Source of the DNA: Hominimerdicola alba
GTDB lineage: Bacteria > Bacillota > Clostridia > Oscillospirales > Ruminococcaceae
Direction of reading: 5' to 3'
Assembly: GCF_900112155.1 (NCBI RefSeq)
Contig: NZ_FOKQ01000020.1
Span: 1 to 64,000 of the forward strand
DNA length: 64,000 nt
Program-made: the position numbers and the translations under genes
The notes under the pieces: generated by a model
Database searches by the model: none
Told to the model about the DNA's origin: nothing
Seen by the model: only the letters and a program-made list of their open reading frames with translations
In this document: one piece after another, positions 1 to 7,000 of the stretch
Layout of the letters: every line of letters starts with the position of its first letter
How positions within the stretch are numbered: the first letter of the stretch is position 1

Positions 1-204
1 GCTTGAAAAAGAGTCGTTCATGTAGCCGTAGATGAGTATCTTCATCATGATATCCTCGGGTATGGCGCCATTCCACTTGCTTACTATCGTGTATTCTTCT
101 TTTTGATAGATCTCATCTATAACATTGCTCAATACTCTGACAGGTGAGCTTTCTTCGATGTAGATCTCATAATTCATGTTAAGACGCACTTGACAATTTC
201 TCAT
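1..204 (-). CDS. Transposase N-terminus, IS1182-like (partial)
   Basis: Runs off the left edge. The visible N-terminus contains IYIEESSPVRVLS, then WNGAIPEDIMMKILIYGYMN. This is the N-terminal pattern of IS1182-type DDE transposases (acidic strand, SPVRLLS, then KILIYGYMN). The start is taken at 204, where GAAAGGA lies 13 bases upstream; an internal ATG at 177 begins MNYEIY and is also possible. A -10-like TATAAT on the minus strand near 254-259 could drive it. Whether the element is intact cannot be judged from this window. The family call rests on the motif alone. Confidence 0.7.
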   Translation of the reverse strand, partial: MRNCQVRLNMNYEIYIEESSPVRVLSNVIDEIYQKEEYTIVSKWNGAIPEDIMMKILIYGYMNDSFSS

Positions 205-271
205 TTTTGTGGTACAATCCTTTCGTTGGTTTGATGTTATATTTGCAATTACATTATACCACAAAATGAGA
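199..271. repeat. Inverted repeat upstream of the transposase
   Basis: Arms at 199-218 and 253-271 are near-complementary: TCTCATTTTTGTGGTACAAT against ATTATACCACAAAATGAGA. They bracket the transposase start and its likely promoter. The arms could form a structure that limits transposase translation or be part of the element end. The exact insertion boundary was not found. Confidence 0.5.
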
Positions 272-310
272 CGCCTGGCACTACCTTTTTGGTGTGTCAG
301 GCGTCTTTTT
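269..310 (+). terminator. Hairpin with T-tract, plus orientation
   Basis: AGACGCCTG pairs with CAGGCGTCT and is followed by TTTT. It points rightward although no plus-strand gene precedes it, so it may shield the element or the neighbouring gene from read-through. Confidence 0.6.
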
Positions 311-317
311 CTTTGTT

Positions 318-344
318 GGGGCTGCAACAGCCCCTCGTTTTTTT
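318..344 (+). terminator. Second hairpin with T-tract
   Basis: GGGGCTG-CAA-CAGCCCC is followed within three bases by seven T. The stem could also act weakly for the minus-strand GGDEF-EAL gene that ends at 364, but the T-tract favours the plus strand. Confidence 0.6.
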
Positions 345-363
345 GTTATTGATTCGAAATATA

Positions 364-2631
364 TTATTTCGCCATACTCTCCCTGATAAGCTTTTCAGCA
401 TCTTCAGGCGAAAGCGGTCTGCCCCATATGAATCCCTGTATGTAATCACAGCCGATAAGTTTCAGCGTCGCCAGCTGTTCTTTCTCCTCAACACCTTCGG
501 ATACTACTTCAAAGCCCATTATATGCCCGATGGAGATTATCGCCGCAACATACTGCTTTGATGGGTCGCTGGTGTTCATCTTGTCGATGAAGCTTTTGTC
601 GATCTTCAGTATGTTCGCAGGGAAATTATTCAGGTAGCTTAGGGAAGAATATCCCGTTCCGAAATCGTCTATCGCTATCTGTATGCCCATCTTGTGAAGC
701 TTTTCTATGCAGTGCTGGGCTTTTTCGGCTGAATCTATCATGATGGATTCGGTTATCTCTATCTCCAGATGATCGGCGGGTATGCCGCTGGAACTCAGAA
801 TATCCTTGACTTCATCGAGAAAATCGTTCTTCATCAGGTGACGTACCGAAATATTCACGCTGAGCATTATGTCAGCACCTGTTTCGCGGATGACTTGTCC
901 GATGAACATTGCAGACCGCCTGAACACAGCGCTGTCTACCTTGTCAACAAGTCCAACTTTTTCAGCAACCGGTATAAATTCGCCGGGCGATACCACTGCG
1001 CCGTCACTGTCCTTCATACGAGCCAAAGCTTCAAAACCGCGAAGCTTGTGGTCTAGGTCGAACTGAGGCTGTAAATTGAAATAAAGCAGGTCGTTTTCAA
1101 GGGCATATATCAGCTTGCGCTCTATCTCCAGTGTGTGTTCTTCTTTGAGTAGTTCGGGGGAGAAACGCATGATATGCTGACTGTTTTTCAGACGCTTTAT
1201 CTCGTTCATCGAAGCGTTTGCCGAAGATATCAGGCTGTCGCTGGTCACTGCATCATCGGGATACAGGCAGTAACCGAAGCTTGCGCTTATATAAAGGTCA
1301 CAGCCGTCTATGGTCAGCGAATTGCCGAGGGCATTTTCGTAGGTCTTGATAGTAGGTATGACAGCAGCGTCATTTTCGTAGCCCTGTATCACAAGCTGGA
1401 ATTCGTCGCCGCCCATACGCGCGATATGATCCTGTGTAGCAGTAAGATTTTTTTCTGCTATCTTTTTCCAACGGGAAGCTATCTTTGCCAGTACCCTGTT
1501 GCCTGCATCAAAGCCAAGACTGTCGTTGATGCTCTTGAAGTTGTTGATATCTATTGAAACTATACAGAACTTTTCGCCGCGCTTAATAAGGCTTTCGATA
1601 AGCTCGGTGCAGGCGAACCTGTTGGATATTCCTGTGAGCTGGTCGGTGTAGCTTATCTGTTTAAGGTGCTCCATCATGCGGCAGTTTGAAAGCTTTGAAG
1701 ATATGAAAAATGTAGTAAGTTCCAGTGTTTCCTTGATGCGGATAGTATCTTCCACCGCGAAATTAGTCGCCCACATAAAGCCCAGTATCACGCCGTCATA
1801 CCTCAGCGGGAACATGACAAGGCTGTCCACACCTGCCGCCATGAGGTTGTTGTACCAGAAGACGTTCCTTTGGCGGATATATTCCATATCATCAACATCT
1901 TTTGCGACTATGAAGTCGCTTTCGCCGAACATATCTATCCAGGTCTTGGCGATATCACCGAATTCATTGAACTGGGTCACACGCTTGACCTTGCAGTCCT
2001 TGCCGAAACTTGTGGCAAGTATCGAAGCTTCCTTGGTTTCGGGGTCGATGAGTGCTATCGTGCAGACATCAGCCCTGCAAAGCAGGCGTATATCCTTGAT
2101 AACATCGTTCATCGTTCCGTTGAGATCATCTGAACCGTTGAGCTTTATGCAGGTCTTTATAACATTCTCAGCATAAACTCCCGAGCTTGCCGAGCTTACC
2201 ATAAGTTCTGAATTTGCAGTAGCTATGACAGTGTAAGTGCAGTAGCATATATCTCCGTCCTCGATACTCAGCGGCATCGCATAGATATCGAACCATATAT
2301 TAAGACCGTTGAGATGTACGTAGGTATGCACAGGAACTTTCAGCACGGCAGCACGAAAACAGACTTCTTCAAAGCCCATCTCTTTCGGCAGATAGTCTTC
2401 ATAGGGTGAATTCGGCACAAAGGTCCTGCTTTTACGGAAAAATTCGGGTACCTCGGAGCCATCGGTAATTTCTTTTCCGACGCCCTGATTCATAGGGTCT
2501 TCGATTTTATTTATGTACAGTTTATTGCCTGCCACAATGCGTATCTGACGATATCCGCCATCATTATCCTTTTCAACTGAAATTATACAGGTAGGTTCTG
2601 CAAAGCTGTCAGCTATCATCTGAAAGTCCAT
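364..2631 (-). CDS. GAF-GGDEF-EAL cyclic-di-GMP turnover protein
   Basis: A 755-residue hybrid that should make and/or degrade cyclic di-GMP. Residues 1-145 form a PAS-like sensory region, and about 155-315 a GAF-like domain. The GGDEF domain spans about 325-495 with an intact MGGDEF at 406-411. The EAL domain spans about 500-750 with EALAR at 534, VNIS at 592, EITES at 625, DDFGTGYSSL at 655 and KIDKSF at 677, so the known metal and catalytic residues of active phosphodiesterases are present. No RxxD inhibitory site precedes GGDEF. No membrane segment is visible, so it is probably cytosolic. The start has GGAGG five bases upstream. The first 320 residues are paralogous to the protein at 15252. 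Net activity cannot be told from sequence. Confidence 0.93.
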   Translation of the reverse strand: MDFQMIADSFAEPTCIISVEKDNDGGYRQIRIVAGNKLYINKIEDPMNQGVGKEITDGSEVPEFFRKSRTFVPNSPYEDYLPKEMGFEEVCFRAAVLKVPVHTYVHLNGLNIWFDIYAMPLSIEDGDICYCTYTVIATANSELMVSSASSGVYAENVIKTCIKLNGSDDLNGTMNDVIKDIRLLCRADVCTIALIDPETKEASILATSFGKDCKVKRVTQFNEFGDIAKTWIDMFGESDFIVAKDVDDMEYIRQRNVFWYNNLMAAGVDSLVMFPLRYDGVILGFMWATNFAVEDTIRIKETLELTTFFISSKLSNCRMMEHLKQISYTDQLTGISNRFACTELIESLIKRGEKFCIVSIDINNFKSINDSLGFDAGNRVLAKIASRWKKIAEKNLTATQDHIARMGGDEFQLVIQGYENDAAVIPTIKTYENALGNSLTIDGCDLYISASFGYCLYPDDAVTSDSLISSANASMNEIKRLKNSQHIMRFSPELLKEEHTLEIERKLIYALENDLLYFNLQPQFDLDHKLRGFEALARMKDSDGAVVSPGEFIPVAEKVGLVDKVDSAVFRRSAMFIGQVIRETGADIMLSVNISVRHLMKNDFLDEVKDILSSSGIPADHLEIEITESIMIDSAEKAQHCIEKLHKMGIQIAIDDFGTGYSSLSYLNNFPANILKIDKSFIDKMNTSDPSKQYVAAIISIGHIMGFEVVSEGVEEKEQLATLKLIGCDYIQGFIWGRPLSPEDAEKLIRESMAK

Positions 2632-2689
2632 AAAGCCCTCCTTTCCGCAGTTACTTTCTGCAAAGCTCTGCTGATAATATGTTTGTTTA

Positions 2690-2719
2690 ATTATAACATA
2701 AAGTTGAATTAATTGTCAA
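2690..2719 (-). promoter_or_regulatory. Sigma-A promoter of the GGDEF-EAL gene
   Basis: On the minus strand TTGACA (2714-2719) and TATAAT (2690-2695) are separated by 18 bp, about 60 bp upstream of the start codon. Confidence 0.75.
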
Positions 2720-3074
2720 GAGAGTTTAAGAAAATCTGACAAGTTATCAAAAATATTTTGTAAGAATTGTACAATGTCGGTATTGGAATTTTAATGATTG
2801 GTTAATTCGTGAACTTGGAAGATGTCTGATATTTCACTCTGTAGCGCTTGAAACAGATATCTGCCCGATAGTGCTATCATTCCACGAAATCAAACTTTGC
2901 TGGTATAGTCGTATATTTACTGTGTACGCTGGTTTGTTGTCGCGAAATCGAGCCGTCCGTCCGAGGAACTTTTCGCGAAAAGCTTGACCAAAAAGCCCTT
3001 TTCTTTGACAGATTTCTCAAGATTGTGTTCAATCCCATATCCAAACCACACCTCAAAAAAATTTCAAAAACCCC
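2720..3074. other. Intergenic, no gene seen
   Basis: About 350 bases between divergent promoters. The only notable element is a perfect 14-bp palindrome, CTTTTCGCGAAAAG, at 2969-2982. No open frame with a ribosome-binding site was found. Confidence 0.5.
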
Positions 3075-3121
3075 TTGACAAACAACCGCAAATATGTTAT
3101 CATATGAACAGTGGTTCAGAT
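3075..3121 (+). promoter_or_regulatory. Promoter with SmtB/ArsR-type operator
   Basis: TTGACA (3075-3080) and TATCAT (3098-3103) are 17 bp apart. Overlapping the -10 and probable transcription start is TGAAC-AGTG-GTTCA (3105-3118), an inverted repeat of the kind bound by SmtB/CzrA-type repressors. A further TGAACA half site follows at 3129. The position fits metal-relieved repression of the whole 3171-6466 operon by its first product. Confidence 0.8.
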
Positions 3122-3170
3122 GTTACAATGAACAATCGATAAAAGAATAAACAGAAAGGCAGTGAAATAG

Positions 3171-3524
3171 ATGAAAGAATCCAAAAATCCCGAATATCTG
3201 GCGCTTTCCCAGGAAGATATCGACAGGCTCGAAAGAGAAACACCGCCAGACGAGGAGCTTTATGACCTTGCCGAGCTTTTCAAGATGTTCGGTGACAGCA
3301 CGAGGATACGCATACTTTACGCACTGCTCGAAAGCGAGATGTGCGTCGGGGATATGGCACAGCTGCTGGGACTAACCCCCACAGCCTGCTCACATCAGCT
3401 TAGGGTGCTGAAAAACAGCAAGCTGGTCAGATTCAGGCGTGACGGCAAGATAATGTTCTATTCGCTGGCAGACGAACACGTAAGGAGCATACTAGCACTT
3501 GGCATGGAACATATCCTTGAATGA
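3171..3524 (+). CDS. ArsR/SmtB-family metal-sensing repressor
   Basis: A 117-residue winged-helix repressor. Residues 30-95 carry the HTH (MFGDSTRIRILYAL; recognition helix LTPTACSHQLRVLKNS). The C-terminal helix has D101, H103, H114 and E117, reproducing the D-x-H-x10-H-x2-E spacing of the alpha-5 zinc site of SmtB. The alpha-3 region has only one cysteine (EMCVGDMA), not the CxC of cadmium sensors such as CadC. This suggests a zinc/cobalt-type sensor that releases DNA when metal binds. It is first in an operon with a methyltransferase, an HMA protein and a P1B ATPase, behind a matching operator. The exact metal is inferred. Confidence 0.92.
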   Translation: MKESKNPEYLALSQEDIDRLERETPPDEELYDLAELFKMFGDSTRIRILYALLESEMCVGDMAQLLGLTPTACSHQLRVLKNSKLVRFRRDGKIMFYSLADEHVRSILALGMEHILE

Positions 3525-3582
3525 CCAAAATTTCGGACAGTAAAACAAAAAGACAGTGATCGGAATTCAGGAGGTCACAGTA

Positions 3583-4191
3583 ATGAAAAAGAGCTTCTGG
3601 GACAACATAGCGGGTGTATATGACCTTTTTGAACGGCTTTACAACAGAAAATGCTACGACGGCACAGGCGCGAAAGTCGCTTCATACGTCGAAGAGGGCA
3701 GCAGAGTTCTGGAATGTGCCTGCGGTACGGGTTCAATAAGCAGATTTCTGGCACAGAAAGCAGGCAGGCTCACAGCCGTCGATCTTTCGGACGGTATGCT
3801 GAGGCAGGCAGCTAAGAATCTTAGATGGTTCAGAAATGTCAGACTTTGCAAGTGCAACATCATGGCGCTGAAATGCAGGGACAATTACTTCGACGCCGTA
3901 GTTGCGGGAAATGTGATCCACCTGCTGGACGAACCATACAAGGCGGTCGACGAACTGCTGAGAGTCTGCAAAAAGGGCGGAAAAGTCATAATACCCACAT
4001 ATATCAACATGAGCAGACCCGACAGCGAACTTCTGATAAAGCTGTTCAGCTTTGCGGGGGCACACTTCACAAAGCAGTTCGATGAAGACAGCTACAAGCA
4101 GTTTTTCATCGACGGCGGTTACAAGAATGTTGAGTTCGATATAGTCGATGGCAGGATGCCCTGCGCTTTGGCGATAATTACAAAGGAATAA
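3583..4191 (+). CDS. Class I SAM-dependent methyltransferase
   Basis: A 202-residue protein with the Rossmann methyltransferase pattern: motif I VLECACGTGSISRFLA, then AVDLSDGML, and an acidic motif near VVAGNVIHLL. The overall order resembles UbiE/COQ5-type enzymes. The start at 3583 is supported by AGGAGGT at 3569-3575; an earlier in-frame codon at 3556 lies before that site and is less likely. It sits between the metal sensor and the HMA/ATPase genes, so it is probably induced by metal. The substrate is unknown. A metalloid (as for ArsM) is possible, but I see no conserved cysteine set that would show it. Confidence 0.85.
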   Translation: MKKSFWDNIAGVYDLFERLYNRKCYDGTGAKVASYVEEGSRVLECACGTGSISRFLAQKAGRLTAVDLSDGMLRQAAKNLRWFRNVRLCKCNIMALKCRDNYFDAVVAGNVIHLLDEPYKAVDELLRVCKKGGKVIIPTYINMSRPDSELLIKLFSFAGAHFTKQFDEDSYKQFFIDGGYKNVEFDIVDGRMPCALAIITKE

Positions 4192-4338
4192 CTTCAGTAT
4201 CAACCGAATAATTATTTATGACCTTGCCGCAAATTTCGGCGGGCGGCAGGTGAAATTTCACAAAAGCGCCGATGAAAAGTAAGTAAAGCTCACCAACTAC
4301 GGCGGGCTGAAATAAATATCCCGAAAGGAATGACTGTT

Positions 4339-4560
4339 ATGAAAAAAGTATACAAACTGATCGATCTGGACTGCGCAAACTGCGCCGCTAAAATGGAGAA
4401 CTCTATCAAGGATCTGCCCGAGGTAGAGGACTGCACGGTAAGTTTCCTGACCCAAAAAATGACCCTGCGCGTACCCGACGGCACCGACATGGATGCACTG
4501 ATGGACAAGGTAGTAAAGCTCTGCAAAAAAGTTGAGCCCGACTGCCAGATAGTCCTTTGA
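4339..4560 (+). CDS. Small heavy-metal-associated (HMA) metallochaperone
   Basis: A 73-residue ferredoxin-fold HMA protein. The metal loop is LDCANCAAKME (CxxC). A GAAAGGA site abuts an ATG at 4330, so the ATG at 4339 is the better start. P1B zinc/cadmium pumps often carry this domain fused at their N-terminus; here it is a separate gene just before the pump, so it probably hands metal to the ATPase or buffers it. It is preceded by about 140 bases without a gene. Confidence 0.88.
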   Translation: MKKVYKLIDLDCANCAAKMENSIKDLPEVEDCTVSFLTQKMTLRVPDGTDMDALMDKVVKLCKKVEPDCQIVL

Positions 4561-4612
4561 TAACTTATTAATATAAGCCGACAGCTAAGTCATCTAAGAA
4601 AGAAGAATCATC

Positions 4613-6466
4613 ATGACCAAAAAGCAGAAAAATGTTCTGATAAGGATAATCGCGGCGGGTGTGCTGCTGGTAACAGCCGCACTTCTCCCGCTTGAAGAAA
4701 AAAGCCTGTTAAGGCTGGCAGCATTTCTTGTGCCATATTTTGTGATAGGCTATGATGTGCTGTGGAAAGCAGTCCGCGGAATAATACACGGACAGGTTTT
4801 CGATGAGAATTTCCTTATGTGCGTGGCGACCGTGGGTGCGCTTTTTGTTGGCGAATATCCCGAAGCTTCGGCGGTCATGCTGTTTTATCAGACAGGTGAG
4901 CTTTTCCAGAGCGTGGCTGTGGGCAAATCAAGAAAGTCAATATCCGACCTTATGGATATCTGTCCCGAGTACGCAAACGTCGAAAGGGACGGTCAGCTTG
5001 AAGAAGTTGACCCCGAGGAAGTTGAGCTTGACAGCATCATCGTTGTAAAGCCAGGTGAAAAGATACCTCTTGACGGCGTTATCATCGAGGGCAGTTCTTC
5101 TGTGGATACCGCGGCGCTGACAGGTGAAAGCCTGCCCCGCTCGGTAAAAGTCGGCGATGATGTAATAAGCGGCTGTATCAATCAGAGCGGTCTGCTGAAA
5201 GTGAAAGTCACCAAGGAATACGAGGATTCCACCGTTACGAAGATACTGGAGCTGGTTGAAAATTCAGCGACGAAAAAAGCAAAGTCCGAGAATTTCATAA
5301 CCCGTTTTGCAAGGTATTACACGCCATCGGTAGTCATCGCGGCGGCGGTACTGGCGGTGCTTCCTCCCCTGATACTGGGTGGCGGCTGGGCTGACTGGAT
5401 ACACCGTGCCCTGATATTCTTAGTAATTTCCTGCCCCTGTGCGCTGGTAATTTCCGTTCCCCTGAGCTTTTTCGGCGGAATAGGCGGAGCCAGCAAGCGC
5501 GGCATACTTGTAAAGGGCGGAAATTATCTTGAAGCCCTAGCAACTGCCGAAACTGTTGTGTTTGATAAAACAGGCACGCTGACAAAGGGCAGTTTTGAGG
5601 TCACGAAGATACACACCGATTCCATGGGCGAGGACGAACTTCTCGACCTTGCCGCCCATGCCGAGAGCTACTCTGACCACCCTATTGCAAGATCGGTATG
5701 CGCGAGATTCGGCAAGGAAGTTGATCACAACAGGATCTCCTCGGACGAGGAGATATCGGGTCACGGCATACGCGCTGTTATTGACGGTAGAGAGGTATAC
5801 GCGGGCAACAAAAAGCTGATGGAACGTCAGAGTGTAAGCGTACCGGAATGCGGATGCAGGGGCACCATGGTACACGTTGCGGCAGACGGCGGATATGCAG
5901 GTCACATCGTTATCTCCGATGTAGTCAAGGAGACCTCCGCGGCGGCAATAAAGAGCCTTAAAGAAAACGGTGTCAAACAGACAGTAATGCTCACCGGCGA
6001 TGCTGAATCTACTGCGCAGGAAGTCGCAAAGTCGCTGGGGCTTGATAAAGTCTACGCTGAACTTCTTCCCGCTGACAAGGTGGAAAAAGTTGAAGAACTG
6101 CTAAAAGAAAAGCAAGCGGGTTCTTCGCTGGTATTCGTGGGTGACGGCATAAACGACGCGCCTGTTCTTACCCGCGCAGATGTGGGCATAGCCATGGGAA
6201 GTCTGGGAAGTGATGCGGCTATCGAAGCGGCGGATATAGTTCTTATGGATGACGACCCCGCTAAGATCTCCCTCGCCATGAAGATAGCAAGAAAGACTGT
6301 CCGCATAGTACGTGAGAACATAGTCTTCGCCCTTGGCGTAAAAGCGCTGGTGCTTGTACTGGGCGCACTGGGCATAGCGAATATGTGGCTGGCAGTTTTT
6401 GCTGATGTGGGAGTATCGGTTATTGCGATACTCAATGCTATGAGGACGATGAAGATACGGGCGTAA
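4613..6466 (+). CDS. P1B-type Zn/Cd/Co-exporting ATPase (ZntA/CadA-like)
   Basis: A 617-residue heavy-metal pump. The actuator loop is TGESLP near 170, the transmembrane metal motif is SCPCAL (CPC at 274-276), the phosphorylation loop is FDKTGTLTKG with D318, the HP motif is SDHPIARS, and the hinge is VGDGINDAP. The last helix reads FADVGVSVIAILNAMR, where the D-x-G-x-x pattern is typical of the Zn/Cd group (P1B-2) rather than copper pumps. It has no N-terminal HMA domain; the gene at 4339 supplies it. Last gene of the metal operon, located in the cytoplasmic membrane. A lead role is equally possible. Confidence 0.93.
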   Translation: MTKKQKNVLIRIIAAGVLLVTAALLPLEEKSLLRLAAFLVPYFVIGYDVLWKAVRGIIHGQVFDENFLMCVATVGALFVGEYPEASAVMLFYQTGELFQSVAVGKSRKSISDLMDICPEYANVERDGQLEEVDPEEVELDSIIVVKPGEKIPLDGVIIEGSSSVDTAALTGESLPRSVKVGDDVISGCINQSGLLKVKVTKEYEDSTVTKILELVENSATKKAKSENFITRFARYYTPSVVIAAAVLAVLPPLILGGGWADWIHRALIFLVISCPCALVISVPLSFFGGIGGASKRGILVKGGNYLEALATAETVVFDKTGTLTKGSFEVTKIHTDSMGEDELLDLAAHAESYSDHPIARSVCARFGKEVDHNRISSDEEISGHGIRAVIDGREVYAGNKKLMERQSVSVPECGCRGTMVHVAADGGYAGHIVISDVVKETSAAAIKSLKENGVKQTVMLTGDAESTAQEVAKSLGLDKVYAELLPADKVEKVEELLKEKQAGSSLVFVGDGINDAPVLTRADVGIAMGSLGSDAAIEAADIVLMDDDPAKISLAMKIARKTVRIVRENIVFALGVKALVLVLGALGIANMWLAVFADVGVSVIAILNAMRTMKIRA

Positions 6467-6800
6467 AACGAAAATACTTTTCCAGCTGTGTTAACAAATA
6501 ACGTAAGAGCAATATAAAAAACATTATAAAGCGAGGCTGAAAACTCCTATCATAACATAGGGGGTCAAGTCAACGATGACAACCATATGTTTTTCGTTTC
6601 AGATGGTGATATCTGCTAAAGATAAAAAGAAATAACACAAATCCCGAAGCTGACACCATACGTCAACTTCGGGATTATCATTTGATTTTGTAATTCCATA
6701 CCATTTTCGCACTAAAGATTTAGTATCAAACTAACATACTGTGTAAATCAAAAGCCATGAAAAATGTACCTTTCCCACAATCCCCGTAAAATATTAAACA
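6467..6800. other. Intergenic with one terminator
   Basis: No gene seen. Apart from the hairpin listed separately at 6640-6676 the sequence is AT-rich and featureless. Confidence 0.5.
6640..6676 (+). terminator. Terminator after the metal operon
   Basis: AATCCCGAAGCTGAC and GTCAACTTCGGGATT form a 15-bp stem with one G-T pair and a six-base loop, followed by a T-rich stretch. Confidence 0.7.
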
Positions 6801-6870
6801 CCAAATCTGCATTTTCTCAACCAAATCTGCAAATCGTAGGTTGAAATACATGCCCCGATTGTTGTACAAT
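6800..6870 (+). promoter_or_regulatory. Promoter with two direct repeats upstream (GH43 gene)
   Basis: ACCAAATCTGCA occurs at 6800-6811 and again at 6820-6831, exactly 20 bp apart (about two helical turns). It is followed by a candidate -35 TTGAAA (6841-6846) and -10 TACAAT (6865-6870) with 18-bp spacing. Direct repeats touching a weak -35 are the usual layout of an activator site. The regulator is not in view. Confidence 0.5.
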
Positions 6871-6901
6871 ATAGTTAGAATATATAACTATATGTTATAT
6901 T

Positions 6902-6950
6902 AGCCTATTCTTTTTTAATAAGCCTATTCTTTTTTAGCCTATTCTATTTT
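6902..6950 (+). repeat. Three short tandem repeats in the GH43 leader
   Basis: AGCCTATTCTTTTTT at 6902-6916 and 6921-6935, then AGCCTATTCTATTTT at 6936-6950. They lie between the candidate promoter and the ribosome-binding site of the GH43 gene. Confidence 0.75.
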
Positions 6951-7000
6951 CAATCGTCAATCAACAATTATGGTCTTTTTAAGGAGATGGTCAGATTATT

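Noticed and set aside
3733-4203. 156-codon minus-strand frame over the methyltransferase
   Set aside because: The plus-strand product has the SAM-binding motifs and a strong ribosome site.
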